A stretch of 64,000 nt of DNA from Canna indica (lineage: Eukaryota > Streptophyta > Magnoliopsida > Zingiberales > Cannaceae), in contig CP136891.1 in assembly GCA_034359265.1 (NCBI GenBank), positions 87,996,001 to 88,060,000 of the forward strand, in the 5' to 3' direction. The notes below the pieces were generated by a model. The model saw nothing but the letters and a program-made list of their open reading frames with translations, was not told where the DNA came from and made no database searches. Of the stretch, positions 59,642 through 64,000 are shown piece by piece (the stretch's first letter is position 1; each line of letters begins with the position of its first letter). The position numbers and the translations under genes were made by a program.

Positions 59642-59839
59642 ATGACGATACTACTGATGATATGTGTGATGACTTTTGTCGCTCTCGACGATCGCCACTG
59701 CTGCAACAAGGATGTAACAATTTGTTGCAGCACTACTGAAGCACCGGCACCGGCACCGGCACCAGCACCACCACCGATGATGGTGGAAGTGCAGATGGAT
59801 GTTAATCCATGCTGCAAAAGAGAGATTATCCTTAAATAA
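59642..59839 (+). CDS. CC peptide, open frame with altered C-terminus
   Basis: 65 residues: a shortened signal peptide (MTILLMICVMTFVALDD, lacking the usual KTTIM start), CCNKDVTICC, a linker with four AP repeats and MMVEVQMDVNP, then CCKREIILK and a stop. The second module has lost its terminal CC because of sequence change after CCKREI. The promoter and first module are intact. It could encode a peptide with three cysteine pairs. The plus strand is chosen because the promoter and signal peptide agree. Confidence 0.6.
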   Translation: MTILLMICVMTFVALDDRHCCNKDVTICCSTTEAPAPAPAPAPPPMMVEVQMDVNPCCKREIILK

Positions 59840-59868
59840 AGACTATTTCTTTTGACAAGTTCAACAGA

Positions 59869-60120
59869 CGCCGACGAAGGTACAACATGCTGCAACGAAG
59901 ATGTCAGGGCATGTTGTTCTTTTGACAGGTTTAATAAACACCGACGAAGGTACAACATGCTGCAACAAAGATGTCAGGGCATGCTGCAAAAACCTTCGTC
60001 GGCGTTTGTTGCATGTTGCGGGACTGCCGCAGCAGCAGGACCATCAGCATCAACGGTGGAGAAAGTGCAGATGAATGTTAATCCATACCTTTGTCGACGT
60101 TTGCTGTCATCACTGAAACT
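59869..60120 (+). pseudogene. Mosaic of CC-gene fragments
   Basis: A first-module piece is present twice in tandem, ACGCCGACGAAGGTACAACA at 59869 and ACACCGACGAAGGTACAACA at 59938, each followed by CC(N)xDVRACC coding sequence. The second lies in another frame. Then come CCGTAAAAGPSAS-like linker and VQMNVNP without the final cysteines. There is no promoter and no ATG with a signal peptide. This subtype (DEGTTCCNKDVRACC) is closer to the 6983 gene than to its neighbours. Confidence 0.7.
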
Positions 60121-60138
60121 ATGAGCACACCTCTCTGC

Positions 60139-60344
60139 TTAGCAGCACCGGCAGATCTCCTTGTTGCAACATAGACGTTCGCCCGGCCACCTGCACTTCC
60201 ACCATCGATGGTGGTGCATGCCGATGCTTCAGTAGTGCTGGAATAAATCCTGACATCCTTGCTGCAGTTACAGTAGTGGGGATCGTCGAAAGCGACAGAA
60301 GTCATCGCACAGATGATGAGTAGCATCACCGTGATAATCTTCGT
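60139..60344 (-). pseudogene. CC peptide copy with lost start, lost cysteines and frameshift
   Basis: The start codon is ACG at 60342-60344. The hydrophobic signal core is kept (VMLLIICAMTSVAFDD). The first module is degraded (YCNCSKDVRIYSS). The second, CCNKEICRCC, is present but in another frame. An open frame on this strand extends upstream to 60512 only with a non-ATG start and is not accepted. Confidence 0.7.
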
Positions 60345-61000
60345 GGTTGGAGAGGCACGATTTGAAAGGGAATGAATAACCGACGCATATCGAGAGCTTT
60401 GAATAAATTGTATGGGAATAAATTGTTTGTCCATCGTGGCATAGCCATAAAGAGATATTTGAATGAATGCTTCATCGAATGATCCCGTGAATCCTTCTGC
60501 CACGATTCTCAACTACATATCAGGATCATATAAATAGTACGCGAACTGACAAATGTTTTGTCGTCTCAGTTCCTGTTCTTCTTTGTTAATTGTTGTCATC
60601 AAGTGTAAGTGTCAGAGTGTTTCAGACAGACATCCTTATTCAAGTAATTGTTGTCATCAAGGTTTTTTGTCAAATAATCTCCACTTGATATGTGGTAATT
60701 AAGTGACTTTACGTCTTTCTTATATATGATCCAGACTGGTATAGCGAATAAAGAACAGATTAAAATTCATGGGTTCTGAAGAATATAATCCAGATCCTTC
60801 TGCATGCGTTAAATTAAGCCTACAAGAAAATATAAGCTAGCTTGTGGAATATATGTTAAAGGTGCATGTGGTATAGTATATAAAGGAGATTGAATAACAC
60901 ACTGTACTTAGATCTTTGCTTGATCTGATTCGAGCTGCATGATCTATGTTGGGTAACCTACGTACAGACTTTGATTAATATTTAATATTTAATATGAATA
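60345..61000. repeat. Segment related to 47.3-47.8 kb
   Basis: 60410-60960 matches 47330-47830 in the same orientation, hence the reverse of 29500-30030. AT-rich, no gene. Confidence 0.7.
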
Positions 61001-61008
61001 CATGTTCC

Positions 61009-61193
61009 TGCCCATATAAGTTTCTATGGACTGATCGAGTGAATATAGGCTTCAAACGACTGAACATGAATAAAAAGGGAATGAATATTTCCTTTCTATT
61101 CATATTCAGTCGCTGAACATATTCATTCTCTTTCTATCTATATTCAGTCGCTTAAAGTCCATATCCACTCGTTCATAAATTTTTTATGGGCAG
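61009..61193. mobile_element. Possible foldback element, 185 bp
   Basis: Imperfect inverted ends CTGCCCATATAAGTTTCTATG and the reverse complement of TTCATAAATTTTTTATGGGCAG. Inside, TATTCAGTCG-type sequence is repeated in both orientations (61070-61150). No target duplication was identified, so the call is weak. Confidence 0.35.
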
Positions 61194-61199
61194 ACTGCA

Positions 61200-62151
61200 C
61201 ATCGAAGTTGCACTCGCAAATGAGTGGACACTCTCATCTTTTAGACTTTGTTTCCGGAACTGGGTGCATGCAATTTGGCTATAATATATTTAAAGCATCT
61301 AACAGCTAGATAAAATCGATCTTTCATATATTTTGTGGTTGCATTGATTGCAACTTTATATATTATTTCTTGTGTTGGGATGAGAATATATATTTTTAAT
61401 CTAATATTTGACTTTTGATTCATGTACGTACATCAACAAAAATATATTGATGATAACAATTAATTCTGGTGATCTTTCTTTTATTTGTATGATGGACTTC
61501 TTTGGCGTAAATTTTAAGATTAAATAAATGATTAAAATGAAGTTAAAATAAATTCTCAAACCATTAAACATTCGTACGTAATTTATTAAATAATTTAGTT
61601 AACAACTGATCAGTAACATTAAATTATTTGAATTAATTAATTGAGTACACAAAATCATTAATTTTTGAAAAAATTTATTGTGATAATTGTAGGTTATTTT
61701 GTTTCGCATTACATTTACATTTTAGATTTTTTTTGTTAAGTGAATTCCATTTCATAGGACTTTAAAACAAATAATACGTAGCGACTAATATCACGCAGGG
61801 GAAAGAGAAAATGTAAATCTAATGAGTCTTGCTATATCCTTTTAAAAATTAGTCTAATAATCCTCCTAATCGCTCACAATGGCATGAGTGATAATTTTAT
61901 CAATAATTATGAGCATTTTATTATACGTGAGTATTAGGAGAATAATTAGGCACATGAGTTAGGAGAATTTATCATTTCTCAAGTCTAATATCACCAAACA
62001 TTTGACTTAATTTTCCATGGGACATTAAAGAACATTAATTCGTTGAGGATATCAATCAAATTTTTAATTTGAGTCAGATTCAATTAGCATTTGATGGTTA
62101 ATAGTATAATTCAAATGGTCAACTAATTTTGCATGGGATACTATTATACTA
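61200..62151. other. AT-rich spacer, no gene
   Basis: Unique in the window. No coding or structural feature was recognised apart from AT-richness. Confidence 0.6.
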
Positions 62152-62400
62152 ATGATCGAGGTCGGCCTGTTTGCCATTTTCGACGGCCATTCCGGCTACA
62201 ACGTCGATCGCCACCTACCTTCGCCAGCACTTGTTCCACAATATCCTCAATCAAGTATGTATATATATGTATATCAATTGATTAGTTCCTCTTGTATATA
62301 TATATATATATATACTAAATGCAACAGTCAGATTTCTGGACGGATATGATGAGTGCAATACGGAGAGCCTATCATCGAACGGACACCAAGATCCTGAAGA
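62152..62400 (+). pseudogene. PP2C protein phosphatase fragment, frameshifted
   Basis: Exon remnant to 62254 reads VGLFAIFDGHSGYNV, which contains the DGH metal-binding motif of PP2C phosphatases. After a 1-base-scale shift near 62212 it continues YLRQHLFHNILNQ in another frame. A GT donor is at 62255, an intron with a TA run follows, and the acceptor AG is at 62326-62327. The next exon reads SDFWTDMMSAIRRAYHRTDT and KILK, the expected continuation. PP2C homology then stops. Upstream exons are absent. A single-copy remnant, truncated at both ends. Confidence 0.8.
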
Positions 62401-63020
62401 GAAAAGAGCACGACGTGATTAAGTCTGCTACAGCAGATTGCGAAACGGTGAATGTTAATTATAAGATTGATCCAATTAACAGAAAGTCCTTTGCGGGCGG
62501 TCCAATATTTGGACAAACTTGGATGGAAACGGTGAATTAATTTGTCGTAGAATACTATTACTTGGTCATTGAACTTGGAACAGAGCAGAGACAAACACCT
62601 TTAACACTCCTGGTGTTGGTGTGATGGAGAATTGTCACTCCTGGTGTTGGTGCTGGTGTTGGTATGATATTCCATGCAGTACTTGAACTCAAAATGGGGG
62701 AATTTTGGATAAAATTCTCAATGTTATATATGATGCACATTTGACCTCATAAAAAATAAGTAGTTGATATAAAATTAGGATAGGGTTAGAACATGTTTTA
62801 TGTATCATCTCACATTTGGCACATTCACAATGAACCTATGCTGATGAGGCAAATTTATATGGTTCTTATTTTTTTATTTTTTTATATCATATATGGTCAA
62901 AAGAATTAATTGATGTTAAGTATTTTGGATAACTAAGTCAATAAGGTGAAAAACACGGTTATTTATTTATATCAATGACTTAAAATGATATATATATATA
63001 TATATATATATACAAAAAAT
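62401..63020. other. Spacer without a gene
   Basis: 62604-62670 has a small duplication of CACTCCTGGTGTTGGTG. 62988-63012 is an (AT)n run. The open frame continuing to 62540 from the PP2C exon has no PP2C similarity. Confidence 0.55.
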
Positions 63021-63181
63021 GGTTTATTCTATGCTAGGTGTGAGTACACTGAACTCGCATCATATTATGTATTTTTCTCTTTCTATCTCTTCATTAAATG
63101 AAGAGAGAGAAGTTAGAGAAAGAAAGACACATGTGAAGTGCGATCGAGTCCACTGGATTTGCACCTAGCATAGAATAAATC
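63021..63181. mobile_element. Mutator-like MITE, 161 bp
   Basis: The ends are GGTTTATTCTATGCTAGGTG and CACCTAGCATAGAATAAATC, inverted with one mismatch over 20 bp; the similarity continues about 20 bp further inward with gaps. The flanks are ACAAAAAAT and ACAAAAAGT, a 9-bp duplication with one mismatch. The centre is a CT/GA-rich hairpin around CTTCATTAAATGAAG. No coding capacity. Confidence 0.7.
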
Positions 63182-64000
63182 ACAAAAAGTTAGTAAGATT
63201 AAAATAAATAATCATTAAATACAAGAAATTGAAGAAGAGTCACATGCATGTTTTACCGTATTTAATTAATTTTTTATTAAAATAAAATTTTGACTATGAT
63301 GCTGATAATGACATTTTAATCATCAACTAAAAAATTATTAACATTAAACATATACTAAATTAATTTACATCCATGAACATATTTATTAACATTAAACATG
63401 ATACTAAACTAATTTACATCCATGAACATAATATTAAACTAATTTACGTCCATTATGAACGAATGTTCAAACTTCTTCAACCTACGCACATATTTCACCA
63501 CATTTGAAATAAATTAAATAAAATATAAAAGAGATAATAATAGTAATATATTATAAAAAAGTAATATGTATATATATTAATTATTAAATGAAAAATTATA
63601 GTGCGCTGATAGACATTAAATGAAAAAATATTTTAATTAAAGAAATGAATTAAATACTATAAAGCATGCATGTGACTCTTCAATTGTTTGCATATATTGA
63701 ATGACTACTTGTTTGAGTGTTACTATATTTTTTTTTGATCGAGAACAAATGCATCTTTTTGCTTGCGTGTATTAAATATAAGCTTGTGATATCTCGTTAT
63801 ATAAAATTCCGAGTCATTGATGATCCCTCATTTAATTTGATTAATTGAGACCAAGGATCAAATTTCTTAATAATAATAATTAATTAAACAAATTTCTAGA
63901 TATGGTGAGCCAACATCATTCCTTCAATTACTAAATATCAAATTAAATAATTTATTCATGAAGTTGATAATTAATTAATAAAAATATCAAAATAATCCAA
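63182..64000. other. AT-rich right end, no gene
   Basis: A short repeat, CATGAACATATTTATTAACA / CATGAACATAATATTAAAC, lies near 63370-63440. No gene or RNA is recognised. Confidence 0.6.

Noticed and set aside
60078..60512. A 144-codon minus-strand frame covering a CC copy
   Set aside because: It begins at a TTG codon in upstream non-coding sequence shared with 47.4 kb. The real family start codon is mutated to ACG and the end is frameshifted.
1..64000. tRNA, rRNA or other structural RNA genes
   Set aside because: I saw none while reading, but reading by eye is not a covariance-model scan, so a short RNA could be missed.

Overview
This window is nuclear DNA of a flowering plant. The signs are AT-rich non-coding sequence, GT-AG introns, a nuclear gene for a plastid protein, exons of the plastid gene FTSHI4, a LINE, a solo LTR and several MITEs with target-site duplications. 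I cannot name the species. Gene density is very low. Most of the 64 kb is a patchwork of segmental, tandem and inverted duplications, so most long open frames are not genes.

Layout. 1-1386 is unique and featureless. 1387-4131 and 9108-11892 are a direct repeat (R1). Between them lie an intact three-exon gene for a small plastid membrane protein (4419-4929), a Mutator-like MITE (6372-6650), an intact cysteine-rich secreted peptide gene (6983-7183) and an FTSHI4 exon-1 fragment. In the second copy a deletion of about 2.3 kb removed the plastid gene, and the peptide gene is broken by an internal inversion (12417-12643). 14.3-20.8 kb holds scrambled FTSHI4 exons on the minus strand and a 2.5-kb solo LTR (16045-18556) with a perfect 5-bp target duplication. 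19.4-25.0 kb and 30.85-36.7 kb are a nearly identical direct repeat spaced about 11.7 kb, each carrying the same 5'-truncated LINE; a 220-bp hAT-like MITE is present only in the second copy. 40009-46617 is an array of roughly 1-kb units with a 2-kb higher-order period. 46.6-52.9 kb is an inverted copy of segments found at 29.6-30.7 kb and 14.3-22.7 kb.

53.1-60.4 kb is the most interesting part: a cluster of about nine copies of a small gene family, intact, altered and broken, on both strands. The encoded peptides are 52-75 residues: a signal peptide followed by one or two CC-X6-CC modules joined by an Ala/Pro-rich linker. With the copies at 6983 and 12417 this makes about eleven loci. They share a promoter with a TATA box some 40-50 bases before the ATG. 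I do not recognise the family.

The right end (61-64 kb) is AT-rich, with a broken PP2C fragment (62152-62400) and a second Mutator-like MITE (63021-63181). There is no operon-like organisation. What links the genes is duplication: the peptide gene, its promoter, FTSHI4 exon 1 and the 3' flank of the plastid gene travel together in repeated blocks. Part of the near-identity could be assembly duplication, which cannot be judged from sequence alone.
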